Shown one piece after another: positions 23,014 to 30,879 of a DNA stretch of 64,000 nt (position 1 is its first letter; each line of letters starts with the position of its first letter). The translations under genes were made by a program, and so were the position numbers. The stretch covers positions 1-64,000 of IMG/VR virus record IMGVR_UViG_3300047564_002353; one strand, given 5' to 3'. The notes beneath the pieces are model-generated. The model worked only from the letters and a program-made list of their open reading frames with translations, was not told the DNA's origin and did no database searches. This DNA comes from a virus.

Positions 23014-23771
23014 TTTAACTTTTCCATCATTGCTCGGAACCATTGATTAGTTCCTACCTGATAGGATTCATTTTGTTTAGGCCAATTTTCATCTGCTAAT
23101 GCATTTTTAACTCTAGGATCATTAATTCCTTGAGGAAGTTTTTCTAGAATTTTTTCTACACTACCTAAATCATTTCCTGATGCGCCTGGACCTAATAATA
23201 TAACTGCTACTTCGTCGGCATCTTGACTAATAAGATCGCCTTTTTTCCCGTCAGGACCTCTAGTAAATAATCCTTGAAATCCGCTCCACATCATTCCGTA
23301 AGGATGTTCAGCAGTTCTAGTTTCTTTAGCCATACTGCTAAGAAGAATATGTTTATGCACTCCTTTAAAAGGAGTATTTTCTATGCTGTAATCATGTTGA
23401 TGGAATCTACTAACTTGTCCGGCATTTTTTACTAACATGATGTCGACTTGTGCAAATTTGTCTCCGTTAGGAATTTTAACATGAACATTTATTCCTGTTT
23501 GAGCTGAAGCATACCCTCTGTCGAGAAGATAATTTTTTAATGATGCTCGAGCACTTTTTTCATCTTTAGTTCCTGTAGCTTTCAACATCTGTTCAGCATC
23601 TACCATGATGTCCATGTCGCCGCTACTAGCTTTATGTCCAGCAGATCCTACAGGGATTAGATCAATACCTTTAGGCATGATATTTTGAGCAAATTTAAAA
23701 ATTGCTTCTGCTTCTTTTTTGTCAAATGGTTCTACATCCGGAAAAACATTTCCGCCTTCATTTAAGATCAT
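23010..23771 (-). CDS. Nucleotidyltransferase-fold protein
   Basis: The start MILNEGGNVF at 23771 is preferred because CAGGAAAG precedes it; the frame is open further upstream. The 253-residue product has the polymerase-beta signature PVGSAGHKASSGDMDIMVD (Gly42-Ser43, Asp52, Asp54) and a third Asp in AQVDIMLV (Asp110). A basic C-terminal region follows (LFTRGPDGKKGDLI). It could be a nucleotidyltransferase or a processed injected protein; LNE near the start suits a protease site. Its ATG overlaps the previous gene by 14 bases. Confidence 0.75.
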   Translation of the reverse strand: MILNEGGNVFPDVEPFDKKEAEAIFKFAQNIMPKGIDLIPVGSAGHKASSGDMDIMVDAEQMLKATGTKDEKSARASLKNYLLDRGYASAQTGINVHVKIPNGDKFAQVDIMLVKNAGQVSRFHQHDYSIENTPFKGVHKHILLSSMAKETRTAEHPYGMMWSGFQGLFTRGPDGKKGDLISQDADEVAVILLGPGASGNDLGSVEKILEKLPQGINDPRVKNALADENWPKQNESYQVGTNQWFRAMMEKLK

Positions 23772-24018
23772 TTTTGCTTTCCTGTATTTTCTTAATGCCG
23801 CGTTTAAATTTGGCAGGCTCTCCAGCGCGAATAGCATTCAAAAATCGACGTTCCAGCTCAGATGCTGTTTCTAAATCATAATGCTCTCGAATTAGATTTA
23901 ATAAATTGATCGAACTTTCGATCAAATTGCTTCCTCTACTTTCGATTACTTGATCCTTGTCTCTGCTAATACCTAAGTCACTTAGCTCTTGTAGGATACT
24001 TCTAGTGCTTTTTCTCAT
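23758..24018 (-). CDS. Helical phage protein, 86 residues
   Basis: The product starts MRKSTRSILQELSDLG (with an LQE site) and has ESRGSNLIESSINLLNLIREHYD and FLNAIRAGEPAKFKRGIKK. It appears all-helical with a basic C-terminus. The position next to the nucleotidyltransferase gene suggests a partner. An AGGAAC ribosome site precedes the ATG. Function unknown. Confidence 0.65.
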   Translation of the reverse strand: MRKSTRSILQELSDLGISRDKDQVIESRGSNLIESSINLLNLIREHYDLETASELERRFLNAIRAGEPAKFKRGIKKIQESKNDLK

Positions 24019-24067
24019 TGTAGCCCGTTCCTTTTGTATATTTAACCTTTTTTACATTTGCATTACA

Positions 24068-24075
24068 TATAAATA
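24068..24075 (+). promoter_or_regulatory. Perfect T4 late promoter octamer TATAAATA
   Basis: TATAAATA on the plus strand, 30 bases before the ATG at 24105, with an AGGAG ribosome site between. It is the only exact TATAAATA octamer I noted in this window. Confidence 0.75.
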
Positions 24076-24104
24076 TCTTACACATTTACACATAGGAGAC
24101 ACAA

Positions 24105-24254
24105 ATGTTAGCATTTTTTGAAGCGTTAATCAATCGTTTTACTTATCAAAGCGATCTAAATGATTATATCTTGTCTAAAAATCCAAGTAATCCAGCAGAT
24201 GTCGAACGACTGATTCAGGAATATACCTACGGTAGTTGGAGGAAATGGATATGA
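24105..24254 (+). CDS. Small helical protein, 49 residues
   Basis: An ATG after AGGAGACACAA opens a 49-codon frame: MLAFFEALINRFTYQSDL, then ILSKNPSNPADVERLIQEYT and YGSWRKWI. The pattern NP-x-N-x-ADVE-x-L-x-x-EY resembles short DUF3563-type proteobacterial proteins, which is only a recollection. The stop overlaps the next ATG (ATGA). Confidence 0.7.
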   Translation: MLAFFEALINRFTYQSDLNDYILSKNPSNPADVERLIQEYTYGSWRKWI

Positions 24255-24349
24255 ATTGTTCTTGGCTACAATGGATCATAGAAGCACGACAAAGACAAGC
24301 TGAACAATATCTCAAGGTACTAGGATTAAACGAACAAAAAAATAGTTGA
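24251..24349 (+). CDS. Tiny protein, 32 residues
   Basis: The frame MNCSWLQWIIEARQRQAEQY and LKVLGLNEQKNS starts in an ATGA overlap with the 49-residue gene. It is amphipathic-helix-like. Its stop codon is the TGA inside the next promoter's TTGAGT box. No family recognised. Confidence 0.55.
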   Translation: MNCSWLQWIIEARQRQAEQYLKVLGLNEQKNS

Positions 24350-24374
24350 GTTTTGCTATTTTTAGATATATAAT
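24346..24374 (+). promoter_or_regulatory. Sigma70-type promoter, plus strand
   Basis: TTGAGT (24346-24351), 17 bases, TATAAT (24369-24374), about 27 bases before the ATG at 24402. It contains the stop codon of the 32-residue gene. Confidence 0.75.
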
Positions 24375-24401
24375 ACTATTCACACACACAAGGAGAAAAT
24401 T

Positions 24402-24671
24402 ATGTGGATGCAATACTTTACACAACCAGAAATTACAGCTGATTATGTTATTGATACTTTTCAAGGTGTCAAAAAAGGATTTACTGATAAAGTTATTACA
24501 GATAAAACCTTAAACAAGGCTGCACACGATTATATCAATGCTCAAACAGCATTTGCCAAGATGTTGGCACACAATGCCGTAGACATTGCCAAGTATTCCG
24601 CGGATTCTATTACCAATGTATGGTTTCCAAAGAAAGCAGAAAAAGCCGCTGCTCGCAAACCACAGGCTTAA
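24402..24671 (+). CDS. Phasin-like helical protein
   Basis: The 89-residue product (MWMQYFTQPEITADYVIDTF...) is made of amphipathic helices (NAQTAFAKMLAHNAVDIAKY) and ends in a basic tail (KKAEKAAARKPQA). Its length and helix pattern are reminiscent of phasins, polyhydroxyalkanoate granule proteins, but this is not certain. A clear AAGGAG ribosome site precedes it. Confidence 0.6.
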   Translation: MWMQYFTQPEITADYVIDTFQGVKKGFTDKVITDKTLNKAAHDYINAQTAFAKMLAHNAVDIAKYSADSITNVWFPKKAEKAAARKPQA

Positions 24672-24697
24672 CACATACACACATAAAGGAGAACAGT

Positions 24698-24958
24698 ATG
24701 GAAACACCAAAACTACCAGAAGTAAAGTTTAATAAAAACGGATATGAAATTCGAACAGATATTCTAGCTATGGCTAAAGATTTAGTACAATCAGAATACC
24801 ATGTTAAATTCCAAGGATGGGAAATGAGCGCACAACGTGACGAGAAGACTGGTCAAATTGTTAGTTCAGTTACTATGCCTGAGTTTCCAGGAATTGAAAA
24901 AGTTCTTGAAGCTGCTGAAAAGATGTATAACTTTGTAAATCAAACTACAAAGAAGTAA
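24698..24958 (+). CDS. Conserved-looking small soluble protein, 86 residues
   Basis: The start METPKLPEVKFNKNGYEIR at 24698 follows AAAGGAGAAC; the frame is open further upstream without a ribosome site. Segments FNKNGYEIRTDILAMAKDLVQ, FQGWEMSAQRDEKTG and MPEFPGIEKVLEAAEKMYNFV give an alpha-beta-alpha look. It lies immediately before the terminator at 24963-24984. Function unknown. Confidence 0.7.
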   Translation: METPKLPEVKFNKNGYEIRTDILAMAKDLVQSEYHVKFQGWEMSAQRDEKTGQIVSSVTMPEFPGIEKVLEAAEKMYNFVNQTTKK

Positions 24959-24962
24959 AATA

Positions 24963-24984
24963 AAAGGGCTCTTCGGAGCCCTTT
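24963..24984. terminator. Bidirectional terminator with UUCG loop
   Basis: A perfect 9-bp stem, AAAGGGCTC/GAGCCCTTT, around TTCG, with T-rich sequence on both sides. It lies between convergent genes ending at 24958 and 24986 and should stop transcription from both directions. Confidence 0.92.
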
Positions 24985-24985
24985 G

Positions 24986-25624
24986 TTATTGCCACGCTGA
25001 CATTTGATATTGTTCCCTAGGTACACCAAAGTAATCGCATTTCCAATCACATTGTTCAGTATACTCTAAGTGTCCCCATTGATCCTTTAGTTTAAGAACT
25101 TGCTTGCCAGCATCTTCCCAATCTAGATCTTTAAGAATATTTTCCATTCTGCCTTTTATTTCCAGCATTTCATCATGGTCATAACCGTCGTACTCCCAAT
25201 GTAATATCTCAAGACAGTTACCATAACAATCAACGTAGTCCATGGAAAAGTCTAATCCCCATTTAGGACGTAGCTTTATTAATTGCCATATTAAAGGAAA
25301 ATACTTGGTCCACATTTTAAGTTGACTTAATGCTTCTCCACTATATCCTTTACGTTCAAACAAGTTGCTGTGGTTTAGAACAGTGCCTTCTATTTTATCA
25401 AACTGATCGAACCAAGGTTGATGTACTGAAGCACGATAGTGTCCAAACTTACCTAACGGTGCATTATTTGTCTTAGCATACATTTGTTCAAGGTCGCATA
25501 GATCAAAGGCTACTTGATCAAATAATCTTACATGATCTAATTTAGGAGCGAAATATCCTGGTAGAGGCACAGCCCAATATCCATTAGAATTCCAAAAATT
25601 ATTTGTTAATACTAAATCTCGCAT
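24986..25624 (-). CDS. Unknown protein, 212 residues
   Basis: The product (MRDLVLTNNFWNSNGYWAVP...) is rich in Trp, Tyr and Asp, with GHYRASVHQPWFDQFD and DYVDCYGNCLEILHWEYDGYD. It resembles a compact alpha/beta domain, perhaps a structural protein. It overlaps its upstream gene by one base (shared A). No family recognised. Confidence 0.6.
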   Translation of the reverse strand: MRDLVLTNNFWNSNGYWAVPLPGYFAPKLDHVRLFDQVAFDLCDLEQMYAKTNNAPLGKFGHYRASVHQPWFDQFDKIEGTVLNHSNLFERKGYSGEALSQLKMWTKYFPLIWQLIKLRPKWGLDFSMDYVDCYGNCLEILHWEYDGYDHDEMLEIKGRMENILKDLDWEDAGKQVLKLKDQWGHLEYTEQCDWKCDYFGVPREQYQMSAWQ

Positions 25625-25998
25625 TAGAAATTTCCTTGCATTCTTCCTTGATCAATATCATTCTTTTTAGCATAGTCATCAATGATCATTGCTATTTTGA
25701 AGTCTAATACTGTGAGTCCATCTACATCTGATGTAGTGGTCTTTACAGTTACTTCTGCTACATCTTGTGTAACTTCGGTAAAGTGATCCATACGCTCACT
25801 TTCTTGATTAATAAACTCTATAAATTCTTCTGCTTGTCTATGATCCTGGGCAACATAAGTCGCTTGTAAAACTTTATGATCCAGCATTTCCCAGTCAGGA
25901 AGATACTTAGATTTCATATCATCTAAGAATTCGTCTTTGGCGACGAAATCTTCAACAGGATCTGATCTGCCTTCTATAATATCAATCCATTGTCTCAT
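25624..25998 (-). CDS. Acidic protein with capsid-targeting-like start
   Basis: The 124-residue product starts MRQWIDIIEGRSDPVED (IIE site). The rest is acidic with alternating strands (VAEVTVKTTTSDVDGLTVLDFKIAMI). No family recognised. Its ATG lies in a 4-base overlap with the next upstream gene. Confidence 0.6.
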   Translation of the reverse strand: MRQWIDIIEGRSDPVEDFVAKDEFLDDMKSKYLPDWEMLDHKVLQATYVAQDHRQAEEFIEFINQESERMDHFTEVTQDVAEVTVKTTTSDVDGLTVLDFKIAMIIDDYAKKNDIDQGRMQGNF

Positions 25999-26420
25999 TG
26001 TGTTCTATCCTTGTTATCTATGGCACCGCCTGTTACCCACGCTGTACAAGATCTTTCGCCCGCACATTTGAAATGTAGGAAGTTACAGTAGCCCAAATCT
26101 GCTTTGTGTATAGTTGCCATAGCATCTGCATCTTTTTCATCGCCTTTGATACCATCTTCAATACACTTCCACATCTTATCACTAACATCAAACGCTGCAC
26201 AATTACCACACTTCATAGTCTTAGCAGTCTTTTCGTCTATTCCCCATTGCTTGGCACTATCTTTCCAGTAGTTGCCAGGCTCGTCTGGATTAGCAGGACC
26301 GTAGTGATAATCGTCTATGGCCCGTTGACGATTTTTTAAATTAACGTCAATGTCGTATGTAGCAACGGGACAGCCTTTGTTGGCTGCTTCTACGATGTTG
26401 ATATATTTTCTGTATGTCAT
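25995..26420 (-). CDS. Cysteine-rich HiPIP-like protein
   Basis: I start at MTYRKYINIVEAANKG (26420), an ATGA overlap with the upstream gene and a capsid-targeting-like start (IVE site). The 141-residue product has CGNCAAFD near residue 73, then CIEDG, GYCNFLHFKCAGERSCTAWVTGG. The CxxC-x(n)-GxC-x(n)-C-x-W order is reminiscent of high-potential iron-sulfur proteins, though with extra Cys. A zinc or 4Fe-4S site is likely; which is not decided by sequence alone. Confidence 0.6.
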   Translation of the reverse strand: MTYRKYINIVEAANKGCPVATYDIDVNLKNRQRAIDDYHYGPANPDEPGNYWKDSAKQWGIDEKTAKTMKCGNCAAFDVSDKMWKCIEDGIKGDEKDADAMATIHKADLGYCNFLHFKCAGERSCTAWVTGGAIDNKDRTQ

Positions 26421-27733
26421 CTCTGTTCGATCCAAGTCATTGCGGCAAGGGCTGCTTTGTTAGCGTTAGGGCTGGCTATGGCCAGAGTCAGTGTGTCGCT
26501 AACTGTACCCATACTACCTCGTCCAATTTGATACACAGTATCTTTATCCAGTCTAATACCTGTTCCGCCGCCACCAATAACGAATCCGGAATCAAGGTCA
26601 ACACCACCAGTATAAGCAGTAGCTGAAATGTCGTATTGTGTAAATGCGTTGGGATCGGGCATATTCACAAAATTAGCACCGGTTAGTGTGGCGTTACGAA
26701 TTAACTTGTAGAACACTGAAGTATTATCTACCGTAGCCGCTTGAAAGAATGTGGGCAAGACGATACCTTTTAATGCGGTGCTTTTTAATCTAATAGACAG
26801 TATGGGATAGAATGTGTTGGCACTGCTCATGGTTCTACCAGTAATAGGCCCAGTAACGTTTTGTGCGATACCTAATTTAGTCGCTTCACCCTCTGATATA
26901 AGACTGTTAGATCCCTGATAAAGATAGTGTGTGCCTGCCACTCCTGTGAGATTTTCTAACTCTAATCTAATGGGTAGGAAGGGAGTTGAACTCCAAGGTA
27001 CAGTATTGATATTAGCGTGGTTAAATGTGTGTACGATGTGTGTGAATCCGTCAATCACATAGCCTATGGCAATCTGACCAGCACCATACCATTCGTATTC
27101 AAAACTCACCATCTGGGTTTTAGTAGCATCGGCTATGATGCCACTAATTCCTAGTCCGTCTAACCGATCGCCGTTCCACTGACTGCGTGGTACTCGATTT
27201 TCAACTAACACGCCTGATGTACTGGTCCGCACTACTGCATTATATTCTGGTAGTCCATCGGCACCTAAGACTCCTGCGTCTTCAAAATAAAATCCGTTAG
27301 CATCATCAAACAAACCAATGCGTCTTCGTATGCCCGTTACTGGTGTTTGGAATCTCACAGCATAGGTCAACTGAGAACTGCGTCCTGGAATGTATCGCAT
27401 AACATTGCGAGTCTGTCGTATGACCTTGGAACCTTGTGTGCCGTCTACACTCATATCTACCCAATTGGTATTGGAGTTCCAAGTGGCTGCTCCGCCCAGT
27501 GTAGTGCTTTCATCCCAAACATCAGTTTCTTTACCGTATTGGAATGTGTTGAAGAAATCAGTTTGATAGTTTGATATCTTCAATCTATTCTTGCTGGTAT
27601 AGCCTGCCTGAGAATCTTTTACCCGTATAATAGGACGACCATCAGCATCATACTCCATGGCCATAGTAAGGTCATTAGTGTTGGGTTCATAGCTATGCAC
27701 ATAATTTGTGCTGTTAGGATGCATATTACCCAT
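26417..27733 (-). CDS. Phage tail-fibre-like protein, 438 residues
   Basis: The start MGNMHPNSTNYVHSYEP at 27733 follows GGGGAG and is 2 bases from the previous stop; the frame is open to 27898. The product is beta-rich: GRPIIRVKDSQAGYTSKNRLKISN, QTRNVMRYIPGRSSQLTYAVRF, FYFEDAGVLGADGLPEYNAV. Proteins of this style occur in aquatic T4-like phages. It is probably a tail or fibre protein; no enzymatic motif is seen. Confidence 0.7.
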   Translation of the reverse strand: MGNMHPNSTNYVHSYEPNTNDLTMAMEYDADGRPIIRVKDSQAGYTSKNRLKISNYQTDFFNTFQYGKETDVWDESTTLGGAATWNSNTNWVDMSVDGTQGSKVIRQTRNVMRYIPGRSSQLTYAVRFQTPVTGIRRRIGLFDDANGFYFEDAGVLGADGLPEYNAVVRTSTSGVLVENRVPRSQWNGDRLDGLGISGIIADATKTQMVSFEYEWYGAGQIAIGYVIDGFTHIVHTFNHANINTVPWSSTPFLPIRLELENLTGVAGTHYLYQGSNSLISEGEATKLGIAQNVTGPITGRTMSSANTFYPILSIRLKSTALKGIVLPTFFQAATVDNTSVFYKLIRNATLTGANFVNMPDPNAFTQYDISATAYTGGVDLDSGFVIGGGGTGIRLDKDTVYQIGRGSMGTVSDTLTLAIASPNANKAALAAMTWIEQR

Positions 27734-27734
27734 A

Positions 27735-28892
27735 TTAAACTCCCCACTTAGTGCTGAGGTAGTTTTCAAGAGCTGTGATCTCTGCGTCTGACAGAGCACG
27801 GTTGTAGGCAATCTGTTCAGCAAAGTCGCTGTCCCAGGCACCCATGAGATCAACATAACCAGCAGTAGCAGGTATAGTGCCGCTTGGTGGTGTGCCACCG
27901 TTGGTCACGGTCTTTGCTTCTTTGCCCCATCTGAAGGTAAATCTGCTGGCAGCGGCCGCGGTGCTGTCATAGCGGCAGGTAATGATCTTCCACGTACCGT
28001 CTGGGTCCACATTACTGGCCACAGAGGCTGTTCCTGTAGGAGCATAGAGCACAAACTGAATTTGACTGACGTATCGCACAACCGCTCGATCAGTAAATGT
28101 GCCAAGGTCCATTATTCTAAAGAAACTGGGATTCTTACCTGGAGTCACAGAAGGTTTGGCCAACATAACCATTGTCCATCCTGTAGCATCGTCAAAGGCG
28201 TTAGTAGTTAATCTAAATCCATCACTTGTGCCTGTGCTACTGACAAATCTCAGTATAGGATAACCATTTAGAGTATCTCCCGCACCAGTTTGCACAGTTG
28301 GACCGTCTGAACTCAATGATGTAGGATTAACTCCAGTTGCTCTATTAGTAAACGTTGTTATCATAGTTCCGTTGGAATATGTACCTCCGTTCATAGTTGA
28401 TGCCTTAGCAGTGTCATACCATACGGCCAATCCTGTGGTAAGATCTAAATTGCTCCAGGGTCGACCTTCTAGTAAAAAAACATTAAGATTATCAACTAGT
28501 GTATTACCGCTGTATTTTGTAGGTAGTTCTGAAATGTCGTAAACTATTCTAGCATTGCCATCACGGGTGCGTTTCTTCGCAGATATCTCAAGTTTCATTA
28601 CTTGACGTTGTTCTTTAGTTAACCCTTCGTCTAATGGTCGAGCAATAAACACATCACCTTCTACTAGAGTAATGCCCAGAGCAGTTTCAATGTCACTAAA
28701 AAACTCTGTTGGGTAGTCTGCGCTGTTGAATCTACCATCACGTGCTAAACTTAGATAATAATAGTTAGTTGGCAGGTCTTCTGCTAAACGGATCACTTCA
28801 ATATAGGCAGCACAGGTTGCGGTCGTTGTTTCAACTGCTAAAGTAGTTGGAGTTCGTAGTAATCCGTAATATGTTGTATTGATGCCAGCCAT
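27735..28892 (-). CDS. LamG/ConA-like lectin tail protein
   Basis: The 385-residue product has an N-terminal half with LSLARDGRFNSADYP and FIARPLDEGLTKEQRQVMK, then a LamG-like jelly roll: TTGLAVWYDTAKAS, LRFVSSTGTSDGFRL, WTMVMLAKPS, DFAEQIAYNRALSDAEITALENYLSTKW. The last motif is typical of LamG domains in fibres. It is likely a carbohydrate-binding virion protein. Confidence 0.75.
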   Translation of the reverse strand: MAGINTTYYGLLRTPTTLAVETTTATCAAYIEVIRLAEDLPTNYYYLSLARDGRFNSADYPTEFFSDIETALGITLVEGDVFIARPLDEGLTKEQRQVMKLEISAKKRTRDGNARIVYDISELPTKYSGNTLVDNLNVFLLEGRPWSNLDLTTGLAVWYDTAKASTMNGGTYSNGTMITTFTNRATGVNPTSLSSDGPTVQTGAGDTLNGYPILRFVSSTGTSDGFRLTTNAFDDATGWTMVMLAKPSVTPGKNPSFFRIMDLGTFTDRAVVRYVSQIQFVLYAPTGTASVASNVDPDGTWKIITCRYDSTAAAASRFTFRWGKEAKTVTNGGTPPSGTIPATAGYVDLMGAWDSDFAEQIAYNRALSDAEITALENYLSTKWGV

Positions 28893-29224
28893 TATTCACC
28901 TCGCCATTGTGATGCTGGATACATACTAGGATGTTCGCCCCGTATATCACTAGGATGTTTTGGCTGATTCGGGCCGCCGCCTGCATCCACTGTAACTGCA
29001 TCTACATCAGCATATTGAGGATTTGGTGCGTTACTCAGTGGACTCATGTCGCCAGGATCGCGTAATCCAGCGATCTGCTTCATTCGGCGTAGCTCGTCGC
29101 TGTAAAATTCTTCAGCAGATTCTGGCTCTGCATCAATTTGTACAGCTACTACAGGCTGCTGTTCTGGTTCATCTGTTTGATCTAACATCTGCAAAACTGC
29201 TTGAATAAGTTCTTGTGCTCGCAT
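28892..29224 (-). CDS. Conserved-looking virion-associated protein, 110 residues
   Basis: The product starts MRAQELIQAVLQMLDQ, has YSDELRRMKQIAGLRDPGD and ends with AVTVDAGGGPNQPKHPSDI and SMYPASQWRGE. The LRRMKQIAGLRD segment resembles the C-termini of the 16984 and 18370 products. I recall similar proteins in aquatic T4-like phages. Function unknown. It overlaps the next gene by one base. Confidence 0.65.
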   Translation of the reverse strand: MRAQELIQAVLQMLDQTDEPEQQPVVAVQIDAEPESAEEFYSDELRRMKQIAGLRDPGDMSPLSNAPNPQYADVDAVTVDAGGGPNQPKHPSDIRGEHPSMYPASQWRGE

Positions 29225-29263
29225 ATAATATCCCTTATTTGATATTTAGCAGAGCAATAAATG

Positions 29264-30124
29264 TTAATAATATCTATGTGTTTTAAGATAATCTATGTAT
29301 TCAGCTATGCCCTGTTTTGGTGTTTTAAATTGGTTAACATTTACGCCGGCTAGTGTAAGTGCATCGATGTCAGCACAGGTCCACATTTGGTATTGTTTAT
29401 ACAAATCTTCGGGCATAGGAATGTGTTTCATTTTTCCTTTTACATTATCTAGAACATAACTAGCTATAGTTTCAAAATTAGTAGCAGATCCCGTGCCTAC
29501 ATCATACACACCAGGCCGATAGTTTTGCACAAAATGCCAAATTACTCGAGCCACGTCTTCTACATAAATGAAATCTCTATAGTATTCTAAACTGTTTTCA
29601 AATATTTTAAGTTTGCCTGTTTCTGTTAGTTGATTATACCAATGAAAAGGCGTACTGGCCATACGACCTTTGTGATATTCGTTTGGACCATAAACATTGA
29701 ATAATCTCAGTACTACACCCTGATCTATTTCTCCTTCACTGACTGCTTTGCTAAATGCATATTGACTTACTGGGCCATTGCCGTGTCCGTACACACCCGC
29801 ACTACTAGTAAAGATAAAAGGTATCTTTTTCATCTTGCACCAATCGTGCCATTCTCTTGTAGAAACTACATTACTTTTGTAATAATCTTTCCACTCAGTG
29901 TCTAAGGTGCTGCTATTAGCTCCTATGTGTACGACACAATCTACAGGCACTCCCCAATCATCACTACCAAATAATACTTTAAACTTTTTGTTTACAAGAT
30001 TTTTAAATTGTTCCGGATGTGGCAAGTCGTCAAATATCAGTATATCATCGATTCCTTGTTTATTAAGATATCCTAGGACTACACTACCTATAAATCCACC
30101 TGCACCTGTTAGTGCTATTCTCAT
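29264..30124 (-). CDS. NAD-dependent sugar epimerase, HldD/GalE-like
   Basis: The 286-residue product begins ALTGAGGFIGSVVLGYL (Rossmann GxxGxxG) and carries the SDR catalytic set: Ser in FTSSAGVYGHG, Tyr-x-x-x-Lys in YAFSKAVSE. A C-terminal substrate region follows (GKMKHIPMPEDLYKQYQ). It acts on a nucleotide-sugar in the cytoplasm. The neighbouring kinase and adenylyltransferase genes suggest an ADP-heptose-type substrate. It ends the glycan operon; its ATG overlaps the kinase gene. Confidence 0.85.
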   Translation of the reverse strand: MRIALTGAGGFIGSVVLGYLNKQGIDDILIFDDLPHPEQFKNLVNKKFKVLFGSDDWGVPVDCVVHIGANSSTLDTEWKDYYKSNVVSTREWHDWCKMKKIPFIFTSSAGVYGHGNGPVSQYAFSKAVSEGEIDQGVVLRLFNVYGPNEYHKGRMASTPFHWYNQLTETGKLKIFENSLEYYRDFIYVEDVARVIWHFVQNYRPGVYDVGTGSATNFETIASYVLDNVKGKMKHIPMPEDLYKQYQMWTCADIDALTLAGVNVNQFKTPKQGIAEYIDYLKTHRYY

Positions 30125-30879
30125 TGTATTTCCTCTAATGTAGGAGCATATACTCCAGTATGTTGTACAGTTATACTACTAGCTCGTATAGCAAAAGGTA
30201 TAGCTTTAGTCATACTTCCGTATTCTAAATATGCCCAAGTTAAAGCTGCTAAAAATGTGTCTCCAGCGCCGCAGACATCTGACACTTCTATTTTAGGAGT
30301 AGGATATATTTTGCCTTTATACTTGGCTCCTCGTTCTCCTAAGGTAATAATTAAATCATCGCATTCTGATCTTGCTTGTTTGTATTCCTTTTCGTTTATC
30401 TTAACAAAGATGCCATTAAAATATTCTAAGTCAGTCATTTTAGTATCCATAAAAATAGGACCTTTGAATTTCTGCTTTACTTTTTGTACTACAGTGTAGT
30501 CTACAGAACCTTTATTATAATCACTAATTACTACAGCATCATAATTATTGATTGTATCAAAATTGATTTTTACTACATTGCTTATTTGATCCTGATCGAC
30601 TCTCATTAATTGCTGTCTACTACGCATATCAATGAATCTAGTCTTAACACAAGTTTTAGTTCCGTGAACAAATTCTACAATACAGCCTAAAGTTTCTAGA
30701 TTCACACGTACATTAGCAGCCATACCTGGTTTACTTTCGGCATATTTGAAATCTAATACTGGAACTGGACCTTCGGGACTAATACGATTTACATCTCCGT
30801 ATTGATATTGATCAATACCATTATCCCCTATCAATAATATCTTGTATTGTTTTAGTTGTTGAATGTTCTGTTCTATCAT
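30121..30879 (-). CDS. PfkB-type sugar kinase, HldE N-terminal-like
   Basis: The 252-residue product starts ILLIGDNGIDQYQYGDVNRISPEGPVP, has the family loop KPGMAANVRVNLETLG (the GG of other members is replaced) and the catalytic anion-hole motif VCGAGDTFLAALTWAY. This is the RfaE/HldE kinase domain pattern for heptose-7-phosphate, but it is shorter than a full kinase (about 310). It overlaps the adenylyltransferase gene by 59 bases, as if a bifunctional HldE had been split. Confidence 0.8.
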   Translation of the reverse strand: MIEQNIQQLKQYKILLIGDNGIDQYQYGDVNRISPEGPVPVLDFKYAESKPGMAANVRVNLETLGCIVEFVHGTKTCVKTRFIDMRSRQQLMRVDQDQISNVVKINFDTINNYDAVVISDYNKGSVDYTVVQKVKQKFKGPIFMDTKMTDLEYFNGIFVKINEKEYKQARSECDDLIITLGERGAKYKGKIYPTPKIEVSDVCGAGDTFLAALTWAYLEYGSMTKAIPFAIRASSITVQHTGVYAPTLEEIQ

